Positions 24,683 to 33,713 of a stretch of DNA of 64,000 nt are shown here, in pieces. Under the pieces are notes generated by a model that was not told where the DNA came from, did not search any database, and was given only the letters and a program-made list of their open reading frames with translations. The position numbers and the translations under genes are program-made. Every line of letters begins with the position of its first letter. The stretch's first letter is position 1. Origin of the DNA: DASQZK01 sp963732905 (GTDB lineage Bacteria; Bacteroidota; Bacteroidia; Bacteroidales; GCA-2748055); assembly GCA_963732905.1 (NCBI GenBank), contig CAVTBM010000004.1, positions 620,001 through 684,000 of the forward strand. The letters are read 5' to 3'.

Positions 24683-25498
24683 CTATGGCTCCCTGTTCCC
24701 CTTCACGATTATTTCCTTATAAAATTCCCGGTAAAGGAAGTATTGTTGAATACTTATCGGAATAAGGCGGGAAGCGATAAACAGCATATAGTTCAATTTT
24801 CCGGGTATGATCAGGAACTTTCGTTTTAACATCCCATCAACTGCGATCCTTGCCACTTCGTCAGAGTCAAGGGTTACCAGCCGGCCCTTATTCCCATGGG
24901 CCTCTATTCTTGCATGGGTCCCCTGATTTGTTCTCACCCCGTTTGGGCATACTACGGAAACAGAAATATTGGTGTTATTCAGTTCGGTACGGATAGCCCT
25001 GCTGAAATTCATGACAAAGGCTTTGGATGCAGCATAAATGCTTTTAAAGGGTATGGAGAAAAAGGCAGAAAGGCTTGAGATATTCAATATGCCGGCGGAC
25101 GGTAATTTTTTCATTTCTGGGATAAAATAGCGGCAAAGGATAACAAGTGCCCGGATATTAACCAGCAAACGGTCGTCAATATATTTTTCATCCACATTAT
25201 CAATGGCCATAGTACCTGCGATACCTGCATTGTTGACCAGGTATTGAACGGAGTAGTTTTCACTCCTTGTCCAGTCAAATACGCTTTTTGGTCCGCTGGT
25301 CATAGCCAGATCTGTCTCAAACCAACCGGTCTTAATATGATAAAGGGACTGAAGTTCAACTGCTATTTTTTCAAGGCCCTGCCCTGGCAAAGATACCAGA
25401 AGCACATTATGTTTCCTTTTTGCCAGTTCGAAGGAAATGGCTTTACCAATTCCCGAACTGGCACCGGTAACCAGAGTAAATTTTTCTGAGTTAATCAT
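24683..25498 (-). CDS. Short-chain dehydrogenase/reductase
   Basis: 271 residues of classical SDR fold. The cofactor motif TGASSGIGKAISFELAKR is at the N-terminus, NNAGIAG marks strand 4, the catalytic serine is in ILNISSLSAFF, and the catalytic Tyr-x-x-x-Lys is YAASKAFV. It should reduce or oxidise a small carbonyl compound with NAD(P)(H). The C-terminal ~40 residues are hydrophobic (LNYMLFIASRLIPISIQ), as in SDRs acting on lipids. It is third in a chain with 4-bp overlaps (CPBP protease, extended SDR, this gene), so the two SDRs probably act on related lipid-like substrates (inference). Confidence 0.9.
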   Translation of the reverse strand: MINSEKFTLVTGASSGIGKAISFELAKRKHNVLLVSLPGQGLEKIAVELQSLYHIKTGWFETDLAMTSGPKSVFDWTRSENYSVQYLVNNAGIAGTMAIDNVDEKYIDDRLLVNIRALVILCRYFIPEMKKLPSAGILNISSLSAFFSIPFKSIYAASKAFVMNFSRAIRTELNNTNISVSVVCPNGVRTNQGTHARIEAHGNKGRLVTLDSDEVARIAVDGMLKRKFLIIPGKLNYMLFIASRLIPISIQQYFLYREFYKEIIVKGNREP

Positions 25499-26481
25499 CT
25501 AGTCTCCCTGTGTTTAAGCCATTCAACAGTTTCTTCAAGTCCATCCGACAATTTCCGTGGATCATATCCAAGTGTTTTTTCCGCTTTTTCGGAAGACACC
25601 CGGAAGTCTGCATTAAATTTCTTTACCAGGGCCGGTGTAATAAGCGGACGTCTGTGGGTCAGCACGGCAATAAAGAGCAAAAGATAAGCAACGGGCAACA
25701 TAATAAAAAGGGGTAATTTAAACAACCGGTATTTTTTGCCGGAGACTTTTGACAGGGTATCAAAAAACAGGGTATACGAGGCATTTTCCCCTCCAAGAAT
25801 ATAGTGTTCTCCGGTTTTTCCTTTAGTCATTGCCTGGATATGACCGGTTACGACATCATCCACAAAAACATAGTTGCCGACGGATTTTCCGTTTCCGGGA
25901 ATAAAATGCCATTTTCCGCGACAATACCGGTCTATCATGCGGGTAACTCCGTTACTCTCGGAGAGAAGTCCGGGGCCATAAACCCGGGTCGGGTTAACAA
26001 TGATAATATTCAGCCCTGTCCCGGAAAGGACGCCGATTATTTTTTCAAGGATAAATTTAGAGTTTTCATAATCTGTAAAGAATGATTCCTGATAGGTTTG
26101 TTCATTTATTTCGTGTTTACCGGAAGCGCCTAAGATACCGGCGGTGGATGTTACCACTATTTTTTCAACCCCGGCCTGAAGGGAAGACCGTATCACATTC
26201 ATAGTTCCTTCTATATTCAGCCTGTAGATCATTCCCGGATTTTTTTCCCATACGCTGGCAAAAGCTGCTGCGTGGTAAACGGCCTGGCATCCCGAAATAG
26301 CTTTATCGAGGCTGTCTTTGTCGAGAATGTCACCCTTGAATAACCGTATATTCGGGTGACTGATGACCTTCGTTTTATCAGGAGAGCGATACAGGGCATG
26401 TACGACGTTCCCGTCTTCAGCCAGTTTCAAACACAGCCGGCTTCCGATGAATCCTGTAGCGCCACTCACGAAGACGTTCAT
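25495..26481 (-). CDS. Extended SDR, NAD-dependent epimerase/dehydratase family (dihydroflavonol-reductase/HpnA-like)
   Basis: A 328-residue extended SDR. FVSGATGFIGSRLCLKLAED binds NAD(P), VYHAAAFAS marks strand 4, the catalytic serine is in VVTSTAGILG, and the active Tyr-x-x-x-Lys is YENSKFILEK. The NPTRVYGPG motif follows. The overall pattern is closest to dihydroflavonol-4-reductase/HpnA-like proteins, often involved in lipid, isoprenoid or sugar modification; the substrate is unknown. Residues ~245-280 are hydrophobic (LFIMLPVAYLLLFIAVLTH), suggesting membrane association. It overlaps both neighbours by 4 bp. Confidence 0.9.
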   Translation of the reverse strand: MNVFVSGATGFIGSRLCLKLAEDGNVVHALYRSPDKTKVISHPNIRLFKGDILDKDSLDKAISGCQAVYHAAAFASVWEKNPGMIYRLNIEGTMNVIRSSLQAGVEKIVVTSTAGILGASGKHEINEQTYQESFFTDYENSKFILEKIIGVLSGTGLNIIIVNPTRVYGPGLLSESNGVTRMIDRYCRGKWHFIPGNGKSVGNYVFVDDVVTGHIQAMTKGKTGEHYILGGENASYTLFFDTLSKVSGKKYRLFKLPLFIMLPVAYLLLFIAVLTHRRPLITPALVKKFNADFRVSSEKAEKTLGYDPRKLSDGLEETVEWLKHRETR

Positions 26482-27197
26482 GATATTTTTTTAATTGAGA
26501 TGGCCGGATGATGATATAATGAAAACCACTCGTTGGTAAGAGCCAGAAGAATGTGGACAAAGAAAGCCACCCAGAATGACCCAGTAATCACTACAAGGTA
26601 GCAAAAAATTAAACCCATGGGTATAGCGCCCAGGGCTTCTTTTGCTCCCTTGGGGATATGTACGAGAGAGTAAATGCCGGCATTAAGAAGAGCTGAAGGC
26701 CAGAAACCCAGGATGTCCAGTGATGAAAACAGGAGAATACCCCGGAACAACAGTTCATAGGCAAACAAATACAGGATCCAGCTAAGAGCACTGAGTACCA
26801 CAAGCGAAAAGGGCCAGGAACTGATCCTTATCTGCGGGTACATCTTAAGATTTGAAGGATGCTTTGCATTCAGATAATTCATTGGGACAATGATAACCGC
26901 AAAAATGAGAGTCAGCAAAAAAGTGTGGTGCGGGATATAATTGGTCAGTCCTATTTTATTCATGGGCCTGGCGGAAAAGATCAGAAACAGAAAAGCGGGA
27001 AGAACACCGAAAATAAAGGCACCGGATAATCTCTGAAAGATTATTTTCAGAGAGTTATCAGCGGGATGGCCCTGAACATCCAGCCGGTGGCCGGCTCTAA
27101 CTTTTTGATTCAGAAAAAAATAAAACACAAAACCTAATGTGGAAAAAAAGACCCCTAAACAGAAATCAAAATAATCTTTACTGAAGGTACTATTCAT
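26478..27197 (-). CDS. CPBP family intramembrane metalloprotease homologue
   Basis: A 239-residue membrane protein of the CAAX-protease/bacteriocin-processing (Abi/CPBP) family. Motif 1 reads Y147ELLFR152 instead of the usual EExxxR, so the first glutamate is Tyr. Motif 2 is IYSLVH (His180), and motif 3 is HILLALTNE (His215). In Rce1-type enzymes the first glutamate activates water, so catalysis may be altered, although YE variants are met in this family. Substrates are unknown. It leads an operon with two SDR genes (4-bp overlaps), suggesting membrane-lipid or prenyl-related work rather than bacteriocin immunity (inference). Confidence 0.82.
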   Translation of the reverse strand: MNSTFSKDYFDFCLGVFFSTLGFVFYFFLNQKVRAGHRLDVQGHPADNSLKIIFQRLSGAFIFGVLPAFLFLIFSARPMNKIGLTNYIPHHTFLLTLIFAVIIVPMNYLNAKHPSNLKMYPQIRISSWPFSLVVLSALSWILYLFAYELLFRGILLFSSLDILGFWPSALLNAGIYSLVHIPKGAKEALGAIPMGLIFCYLVVITGSFWVAFFVHILLALTNEWFSLYHHPAISIKKIS

Positions 27198-27306
27198 CTC
27201 ATATTTGTTTAGATCCTAAAAATAGGTAATTTTTTAATCCCGGCCGTTACTTTTTCAATCGCTAAGGAGATGGTTTTGCATGAATAATAAAATACAAACT
27301 ATAAAT

Positions 27307-27334
27307 GGTCGACCATCCGGGTCGACCGTTTTTT
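27307..27334 (+). terminator. Terminator-like hairpin in the fadD upstream region
   Basis: Two copies of the self-complementary GGTCGACC (27307-27314 and 27320-27327), separated by ATCCG, are followed by GTTTTTT. This has the look of a rho-independent terminator read rightward. It lies between two divergent genes and before the predicted fadD promoter, so what it terminates is unclear. Confidence 0.5.
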
Positions 27335-27400
27335 CATAAATTGTTTCCTGGCCCGTTAAACTCTTTGCCTATCAGGGTAATCCAGTAAATTAAAAAAAAG

Positions 27401-27431
27401 TTTGACCATGGCATTTTTAGGTGTATTTTTG
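27401..27431 (+). promoter_or_regulatory. Bacteroidota-type promoter of the acyl-CoA synthetase gene
   Basis: TTTG (27401-27404), a 19-bp spacer and TATTTTTG (27424-27431) form a full match to the TTTG-N19-TAnnTTTG consensus. Transcription should begin near 27438, leaving a short leader to the ATG at 27454 and excluding the upstream GTG at 27421. Confidence 0.65.
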
Positions 27432-27453
27432 TTTTACACTGACAAAAACGATC

Positions 27454-29127
27454 ATGCTAAAAGAAAACTTTGTTGAGTTCCTTGAAAAGAGCATAAAGTC
27501 GAATTGGGATAAGAGTGCTCTCGCCGATTACAAGGGGACGTCGTACACGTACTCGGAGGTTGCCCTCAGGATTGCCCGGCTTCATACCGGTCTGGAGCTG
27601 GCGGGTATTACCAAGGGCGACAAAATAGCCCTTATAGGGAAAAATTCAGCAAACTGGGCAATAACCTACCTGGCGGTAGTCACATACGGCGCAGTGATCG
27701 TTCCCATTTTACCTGATTTCATCATTGAGGATATTCATCATATCATCAATCATTCTGATTCGAGGATCCTGTTTGCCGGAGATACTTTCCGCGATATTCT
27801 GGATGTAAAAAAGATGCCGGAGATTAAGGCTGCCTTCAGCCTTACGGATTTTAACCCTTTTTATACGGCGGATGGCTCCGGGTTAGATACGATTACCGGG
27901 GATATCAAAAAGCGTTTTGACAAGCAATATAAGGATGGATTTAATCCTGGAGTATTCAACGTGGCAAAGGTTGAAAACGGGGAGCTGGCCGAGATCAGTT
28001 ATACAAGCGGAACCACAGGCTTTTCAAAGGGGGTGATGTTAACTCATAACAGTCTGATAGCCAACATCAGGTATGCTCATGAAAACATGCCGCTTGAACC
28101 AGGCGACAGTATTGTGTCCTTCCTTCCCCTGGCGCATTCTTACGGATGTGCATTCGAATTCCTTTTTCCTTTTACACTCGGTTGTCATATAACCTTTTTG
28201 GGGAAGACACCGACGCCCCAGGTCATCATTCAGGCTTTCGGCGAGATACACCCGAGGCTCATCCTTTCTGTCCCGCTGGTTATTGAGAAAATATACAAGA
28301 AACAGATGATTCCTGTCATCACCAGGCCGGCAATGAAAATTCTCCTGCACATTCCGGGAATCCGGAATTTACTTTATAAAAAGATACGGGCCAGGCTGGT
28401 TGAAGTTTTTGGCGGGAACTTTCATGAAGTGGTCATTGGGGGAGCCGCTTTTAATACGGAGGCGGAGGATTTTTTCAGAAAGATAGGGTTTCCTTTTTCC
28501 ATTGGTTACGGAATGACAGAATGCGGCCCTCTGATCAGTTATGACGGATTTAGGACTACCCGGCTGCGATCTGCCGGAAAAATGGTAGATACCCTTGAAG
28601 TTAAAATCGATTCGAACGATCAGTACAAGGAAGTCGGTGAAATTTTAGTACGAGGGGAAAATGTGATGGTGGGATATTATAAAAATGAAGAAGCAACAAA
28701 GGCCGTTCTTGATGAAGACGGCTGGTTACATACCGGGGATCTGGGTGTGACAGACAAGGAAAACTATATCTATATCCGGGGTCGGAGCAAGGATATGCTT
28801 CTAGGACCTTCCGGACAGAATATTTATCCGGAAGAGATTGAAGCCAGGATCAGCAATATGCCCTTCGTACAGGAATCGGTCATTATACAGGAAAATAACC
28901 GCCTCATTGCCCTGGTTTGCCCGGACAAGGAACTCATGGAATCTGAGAAGGTTGATGAACAGGCCCTTGTGGAAATCATGAAAGAGAACCGGAAGGTTTT
29001 AAATCAGATGGTTCCTGGTTATATGGGAGTATCAGAATTCCGCCTGCACCATGAAGAATTTGCCAAAACACCCAAGAGGAGCATAAAGCGTTTTTTGTAC
29101 ACATCCCGGGAAAGCAAAGTCAAATAA
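27454..29127 (+). CDS. Long-chain fatty acid--CoA ligase (AMP-binding)
   Basis: 557 residues from ATG 27454. This is an adenylate-forming enzyme with the AMP-binding signature ISYTSGTTGFSKGVMLTH, the substrate-tunnel region FLPLAHSYGCAFEF, YGMTECGPLISY, DGWLHTGDLGV and the hinge/lysine region GRSKDMLLGPSGQNIYPEEIE, ending with KTPKRSIKRFLY. It activates fatty acids to acyl-CoA via acyl-AMP in the cytosol or at the membrane. The GTG at 27421 would extend it by 11 residues but lies inside the predicted promoter. The 3' end overlaps that of the convergent DUF2461 gene by 8 bp. Confidence 0.9.
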   Translation: MLKENFVEFLEKSIKSNWDKSALADYKGTSYTYSEVALRIARLHTGLELAGITKGDKIALIGKNSANWAITYLAVVTYGAVIVPILPDFIIEDIHHIINHSDSRILFAGDTFRDILDVKKMPEIKAAFSLTDFNPFYTADGSGLDTITGDIKKRFDKQYKDGFNPGVFNVAKVENGELAEISYTSGTTGFSKGVMLTHNSLIANIRYAHENMPLEPGDSIVSFLPLAHSYGCAFEFLFPFTLGCHITFLGKTPTPQVIIQAFGEIHPRLILSVPLVIEKIYKKQMIPVITRPAMKILLHIPGIRNLLYKKIRARLVEVFGGNFHEVVIGGAAFNTEAEDFFRKIGFPFSIGYGMTECGPLISYDGFRTTRLRSAGKMVDTLEVKIDSNDQYKEVGEILVRGENVMVGYYKNEEATKAVLDEDGWLHTGDLGVTDKENYIYIRGRSKDMLLGPSGQNIYPEEIEARISNMPFVQESVIIQENNRLIALVCPDKELMESEKVDEQALVEIMKENRKVLNQMVPGYMGVSEFRLHHEEFAKTPKRSIKRFLYTSRESKVK

Positions 29128-29785
29128 TATCTTCAATGGCCCGGTTCAGAAAATCGTTAAGAGGTTTTACCTTATTAAAAATGGACATAAGCGAATCAAG
29201 GTAGTCGCTGCCCGTCACGACCCGGTCGGGAATTTCTTTAAAGACAGTATAACTTTTATACCTGATGAGGTCAACATCCGGATCATTTTTATCATAGCCC
29301 TGAGGTGCCGTTTTCAATTTTTCTCCCGTGAATTCACCAAAAGCAGATTTAAATTCCGGATTTTGGATGAGGTTTCTGAATATAGCCGGATCGTACATGA
29401 TCTCTTCCCTGATTGCTTTTAATGCAGGAGCAGGGGGTATGTACATCCCGCCGGCGGCGAAGCATTCCCCCGGATGAATATGGACATAATATCCGGGATT
29501 AAATGTACGGCGGCCACCACTTGCGATGTAGGCACCGATGTTGGTTTTATAAGGTGTCTTATCAGGAGAAAAGCGGATATCACGGTTGATCCTGAAAACA
29601 CAGTCTTTGGGTTCCGGTATACCGATGGCCGGATCCAATTCGTTCAACCGGTGAATTAGAATTGAAATGAAATCTAAAAATTGTTTTCTTATGGTCTTGT
29701 ATCGTTCACGGTTATCGTCAAACCATTCCCTGGTATTGTTTGCCGACAATTCCTTAAGAAAAGGAAGGGTATCAGGATGGATCAT
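29120..29785 (-). CDS. DUF2461 family protein
   Basis: A 221-residue protein starting MIHPDTLPFLKELSANNTREWFDDNR, the typical DUF2461 (PF09365) opening. Conserved RINRDIRFSPDKTPYKTNIGAYI and NPGYYVHIHPGECFAAGGMY follow. The function of this family is unknown. The start is placed at ATG 29785; a TTG three codons upstream (29794) would give MID before it. The 3' end overlaps the end of the acyl-CoA synthetase gene by 8 bp in convergent orientation, with no obvious separate terminator. Confidence 0.88.
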   Translation of the reverse strand: MIHPDTLPFLKELSANNTREWFDDNRERYKTIRKQFLDFISILIHRLNELDPAIGIPEPKDCVFRINRDIRFSPDKTPYKTNIGAYIASGGRRTFNPGYYVHIHPGECFAAGGMYIPPAPALKAIREEIMYDPAIFRNLIQNPEFKSAFGEFTGEKLKTAPQGYDKNDPDVDLIRYKSYTVFKEIPDRVVTGSDYLDSLMSIFNKVKPLNDFLNRAIEDII

Positions 29786-29926
29786 ATCTATCAAAATTAT
29801 TTATTTGAATATTAAACACAAAAGAGCCAGAGAAGTTGAATCCCGGAAATTAAGCACCAGTGATTTTGCATTTTTCCCGGAACTGTCATTTTCTTCAGAT
29901 ATGTAAAAATATTTTAAATTTGGGCC

Positions 29927-30601
29927 ATGCACAAATCTATTATCATTGTAGCTGGGGGGTCAGGGCGACGAATGGGGACGGCTGTTCCGAAACAATTCCT
30001 CAATCTTGCCGGCATTCCTGTCCTGATGAGAACCATGCATATTTTTTATCAGTTTGATCCGGCCATTGAAATGATCGTTGTTCTTCCTGAGCAGCAGTTG
30101 CAGACCTGGAAGGAGCTTTGTGTCAAACACGATTTTAACATCGGACACAAGCAGATTACCGGGGGAGAGACACGGTTTCATTCGGTAAAGAACGGACTTT
30201 CCCTGATAGAAGAGGATTCTCTTACGGGAATACATGATGGTGTACGTCCGCTGGTTTCCTTTGAGACCATACAGAGGTGTTATGAAGTGGCGGAGGTTCA
30301 TGGCAATGCGGTCCCTGCCGTCGGGCTGCTGGAATCAGCAAGGGAGGTCTCTGCCGGCAAAAGCCGTATTATCGACAGGGAGAAAATACGTCTGATACAG
30401 ACGCCCCAGGTTTTCCAGTATCAGCAGCTTTTAAGGGCATATCAGCAGCCCTACCGGGAAATATTTACAGACGATGCCTCAGTAGTAGAAGCTTTGGGGT
30501 ATAAAATCAATCTCGTTGAAGGAAACGCTGAGAATATAAAAATCACCACCCGGTTTGATCTGAATGTTGCGGAGATGATTTTACGAAAACATGATATATA
30601 G
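29927..30601 (+). CDS. ispD: 2-C-methyl-D-erythritol 4-phosphate cytidylyltransferase
   Basis: A 224-residue enzyme of the MEP isoprenoid pathway. The CTP-binding loop is IIVAGGSGRRMGTAVPKQFLN, followed by GGETRFHSVKNGL, the HDGVRPLVS motif, and IQTPQVFQ with TDDASVVEA near the C-terminus, all diagnostic of IspD. It makes CDP-methylerythritol from MEP and CTP. The presence of ispD shows that this organism uses the MEP route. The gene is a single unit between DUF2461 and a convergent DUF2807 gene. TAAATTTG ends just before the ATG and may be coincidental. Confidence 0.95.
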   Translation: MHKSIIIVAGGSGRRMGTAVPKQFLNLAGIPVLMRTMHIFYQFDPAIEMIVVLPEQQLQTWKELCVKHDFNIGHKQITGGETRFHSVKNGLSLIEEDSLTGIHDGVRPLVSFETIQRCYEVAEVHGNAVPAVGLLESAREVSAGKSRIIDREKIRLIQTPQVFQYQQLLRAYQQPYREIFTDDASVVEALGYKINLVEGNAENIKITTRFDLNVAEMILRKHDI

Positions 30602-30624
30602 TCGGATAAGACGGGGAAGAGGGT

Positions 30625-31329
30625 TTATGGCTGTTGTTCTTCTTCGCGGAAATTAGCAATTTCCCCTCCCATGTTTGTTTTTATGTAGGTACTCACAGGC
30701 TCGCCTTTATAGCCGATATAACCTTTGAAATTGGATGTGGCATCAATGATGCGGTGTGCAACTACCTTGGCTTTTCCGCCCAAAGAAGCTTTAACATAAG
30801 TGTCGCGGGCTTCCAGTTCATAGCCCGAGTAGGTGGCACCGGTATTTACACTGATCGTTTGCTTTTCCACATTCCCTGAAAACACGAGAATGGCACCCTG
30901 TATTACGGAGGCATTCAACGATGTAAGGTCAAGCTTAAGTTCCATCTTTCCGCCGGAACGGGCTTCAAAATCTACATTATCGCCGGTGATCACTTCAGGT
31001 CCGGTAATCAGGCCATGTGACTGAACGGTCAATGATTCAAGTTTTTTATAATACACCAGTACCCTGATGGTAGCATCTTTTGGTGTATTCGTTTTCAGCC
31101 GGATGGTCAACTCGTTGCCATCCATTTCAGTAACGACATTTTCCGGTAATGTTCCTGCGGCCTCAATAAGTATCCGTGATGTGTCGGATTTATATAATTC
31201 AACCCTCAGGTTGCCGATGACCGACAAGGCAGTAAAACTTCCCGTGTTGCGTTCAGCAGTTTCCTGAGCGGAAAGTGAAAAGTCTAAGAGCAGCAGACTG
31301 AAGAATAAGAAAGATCTTATCATTGTCAT
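30625..31329 (-). CDS. DUF2807 (putative auto-transporter adhesin head GIN domain) protein
   Basis: From ATG 31329 the protein has 234 residues with a signal peptide (MTMIRSFLFFSLLLLDFSLSAQ). The rest is a right-handed beta-helix-like DUF2807/GIN domain: NTGSFTALSVIGNLRVELYKSD, LTIRLKTNTPKDATIRVLVYYK, LESLTVQSHGLITG, VDFEARSGGKMELKLDLTSL. Such proteins are periplasmic or surface-exposed and of unknown role. An upstream Met at 31431 would add 34 residues that bury the signal sequence, so it is rejected. The convergent ispD gene ends 24 bp away. Confidence 0.83.
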   Translation of the reverse strand: MTMIRSFLFFSLLLLDFSLSAQETAERNTGSFTALSVIGNLRVELYKSDTSRILIEAAGTLPENVVTEMDGNELTIRLKTNTPKDATIRVLVYYKKLESLTVQSHGLITGPEVITGDNVDFEARSGGKMELKLDLTSLNASVIQGAILVFSGNVEKQTISVNTGATYSGYELEARDTYVKASLGGKAKVVAHRIIDATSNFKGYIGYKGEPVSTYIKTNMGGEIANFREEEQQP

Positions 31330-31522
31330 TATGATGTGTATTAGTAATTGTAAAATTACAAAAATTCGAGAAATAAACAGCTTTATCGATAAAAATGTAA
31401 CGATTGTCAGGGGAATTGATCTGTTTGTCAAAACTCCAATAAGTATTTTCCGGGAGCGTATTTCGTGTTATGTGGGTATTGTGGATTAAAACAGAATCTT
31501 AAATTTACCGTTTTAATAGGAT

Positions 31523-32935
31523 ATGATTCGGAAATGGCCTTTGATATTATGCCTGTTAACGGTGATAACCGGAGTACAAAGAGTCTCCGGACAGGAACCG
31601 TCTGTCCGTTTTCTGATTGTCAAAAGCATTGATGTCGAGGGTAACCGGATTACAAAACGTCCGGTTATCCTGAGAGAACTTCCCTTTGGACTGGGAGACA
31701 CCATTCCAGCCGGAGAACTTTCTACGGCAGTATCAAGAGGTGAGGACAATCTGATGAACACCTCACTATTCAATTTTGCTACCATAACCTGCGACACTTC
31801 AGGAAAGGAGGTAAATGTTCATATCGTTGTCACTGAGCGATGGTATATCTGGCCCGTGCCTATTTTTGAGCATGCTGAAAGAAATTTTCCCTCCTGGTTG
31901 CGGGATCCTGAATTTTCAAAACTGAATTACGGCCTTCAGCTGAACTGGAATAATTTCATGGGAAGGAGGGAGCTTATTTCGCTTAAAGTCAGGCTCGGAT
32001 ATAAGGAGCAGTATGAATTGGCCTGGTCCATTCCGAATATCGGCAAAAAACAGCAGCACGGAATAGTCTTCAGTGTGAATAAATTCAGGCAGCACAAGAT
32101 CATTTTCAAAACAGCTGACAACAAGCCAGAATATCTTACAGACACCGATCACTATACCTTTGAAACGCTTTCCCCGGGCATCGCATATACCTGGAGGCCT
32201 GGCCTTTATCTATCACACAGTCTATTTTTGAGCTATTCTGACATCACCTTTCGAAACGATATTTATCATGATGCTTTTCTCGGGTTACCCCCGGGGAAAG
32301 ATTTGCAATGGTTCAGCCTGTCCTACTGGCTGGATCTCGATTACCGCGATTACAAGATTTACCCTCTTAAGGGATATTTACTTTCGTTGAGATTACAACA
32401 GCAAGGTCTGGGGCTGGTCCGGAATTTCCAATACAATAAAACCTATCTGACCCTTATCGGCGCCTCGCATCAGAAAATAGGTCCCCATCTTTATCTGGGT
32501 GACATTGCGAAGGTCAGGCTGACGAAGGATCAGAATTTACCTTATATTTTCAGGCAGGGTATAGGATATGACACATCTTTGAGAGGCTTTGAGTATTACG
32601 TTATCGACGGTAATTCTTATTTCATAGCCGTGAACGAGCTGAAATATGCGCTTATCCCGGAGATAACACATCAGCTGAAGTGGATCCCGATGGAGCAGTT
32701 CAGCAAGATCCATTTTGCCCTGTATACCAATTTATTTTTCGATTTTGCGCGGGTCAGCGGCTCGATGTACGAAACAGAGAATAACACTCTGGAGAATAAT
32801 TTTCTTTACAGCACCGGAATAGGCTTTGATCTGGTAACGTATTATGACCAGGTTTACCGTCTCGAGTTTACCATGAACAGCCTTGGAGAACCGGGCATTT
32901 ACCTGCATCTTGAAACGCCGTTCAGAAGGTGGTAG
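31523..32935 (+). CDS. Omp85/BamA-TamA family outer-membrane protein
   Basis: A 470-residue exported protein. A signal peptide ends near VQRVSGQ. One POTRA-like domain (about 30-115) has IVKSIDVEGNRITKRPVILRELPF and EDNLMNTSLFNFATITC. A C-terminal barrel follows, with many amphipathic strands (RRELISLKVRLGYKEQYELAW, YWLDLDYRDYKIYPLKGYLLSLRLQQ), ending in GEPGIYLHLETPFRRW. This matches short BamA/TamA-like Bacteroidota proteins that insert or translocate outer-membrane components, probably not the essential BamA itself because of the single POTRA. It is monocistronic, divergent from the DUF2807 gene. Confidence 0.85.
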   Translation: MIRKWPLILCLLTVITGVQRVSGQEPSVRFLIVKSIDVEGNRITKRPVILRELPFGLGDTIPAGELSTAVSRGEDNLMNTSLFNFATITCDTSGKEVNVHIVVTERWYIWPVPIFEHAERNFPSWLRDPEFSKLNYGLQLNWNNFMGRRELISLKVRLGYKEQYELAWSIPNIGKKQQHGIVFSVNKFRQHKIIFKTADNKPEYLTDTDHYTFETLSPGIAYTWRPGLYLSHSLFLSYSDITFRNDIYHDAFLGLPPGKDLQWFSLSYWLDLDYRDYKIYPLKGYLLSLRLQQQGLGLVRNFQYNKTYLTLIGASHQKIGPHLYLGDIAKVRLTKDQNLPYIFRQGIGYDTSLRGFEYYVIDGNSYFIAVNELKYALIPEITHQLKWIPMEQFSKIHFALYTNLFFDFARVSGSMYETENNTLENNFLYSTGIGFDLVTYYDQVYRLEFTMNSLGEPGIYLHLETPFRRW

Positions 32936-33032
32936 TTGAGGGTCTGCAAAAAAAAATCAAAAAAAGTGTCGATTTTCAGGAGGTTTTCCTATTAAGGGAC
33001 AGATCCTGTGTATTGAAACCATGTTTTAGCCG

Positions 33033-33713
33033 ATGAATCTTTTTCAATGCGTCCTGAACTTTTTCTATCCGCTTCAGTGTGAAGTATGCGGCCGGTTGCT
33101 GACCGACGGAGAGAAAATATTGTGTACGGGTTGTCTGCTGGAACTGCCCAGGACGAATTTTCATCTCGATCCGTCAAATCCCGTAGCCGCGCTATTCTGG
33201 GGGAGGGTATACATCACATTTGCGGCATCCTATTATTATTTTAATAAGGGCAGTCGTTTTCAAACCCTTATTCACAAGTTGAAATATGAAGGCCGGGCTG
33301 ATATCGGGAGGGAACTGGGTCGTTGTTATGGTGATGAATTAAAGCATTCCGTTTTTAATGCAATTGATATGGTTATGGCGGTTCCGCTTCATCCCGTAAA
33401 GGAAAGGCGAAGAGGCTATAACCAGAGTGAGGTCATAGCGGCCGGGGTATGTGAGAGGCTTTGCAAGCCTTTGATAACGGGGAATCTTATCAGGCAGGTT
33501 TATACTGAAACGCAGACCAGAAAATCACGTTTCGAAAGGTTCATGAATATGGAAGGGAAGTTTATGGTAAGGGACTGCGCACAAATCCAGGGGAAGCATA
33601 TTCTGCTTGTTGATGATGTTATTACAACGGGATCGACTCTTGAGGCCTGCGCGCAGGTTCTTTTAAATGCGGGCTGTGCTGCGGTAAGTGTGCTGAGCCT
33701 TGGGGTGGCCTGA
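33033..33713 (+). CDS. comF: ComF family phosphoribosyltransferase-like protein
   Basis: 226 residues with an N-terminal zinc ribbon (CEVCGRLL followed by LCTGC, CX2C twice) and a phosphoribosyltransferase-like domain: LIHKLKYEGRADIGRELG, VPLHPVKERRRGYNQSEVIA and the PRPP motif ILLVDDVITTGSTLEAC. This is the standard ComF layout, linked to DNA uptake and competence in other bacteria; the exact biochemical role is unclear. The gene ends directly against the convergent ubiX gene (adjacent stop codons). Confidence 0.93.
   Translation: MNLFQCVLNFFYPLQCEVCGRLLTDGEKILCTGCLLELPRTNFHLDPSNPVAALFWGRVYITFAASYYYFNKGSRFQTLIHKLKYEGRADIGRELGRCYGDELKHSVFNAIDMVMAVPLHPVKERRRGYNQSEVIAAGVCERLCKPLITGNLIRQVYTETQTRKSRFERFMNMEGKFMVRDCAQIQGKHILLVDDVITTGSTLEACAQVLLNAGCAAVSVLSLGVA

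Noticed and set aside
24590..24829. 79-codon frame after the universal stress protein gene, overlapping it by 4 bp
   Set aside because: Mostly antisense to the end of the convergent SDR gene and without protein features.
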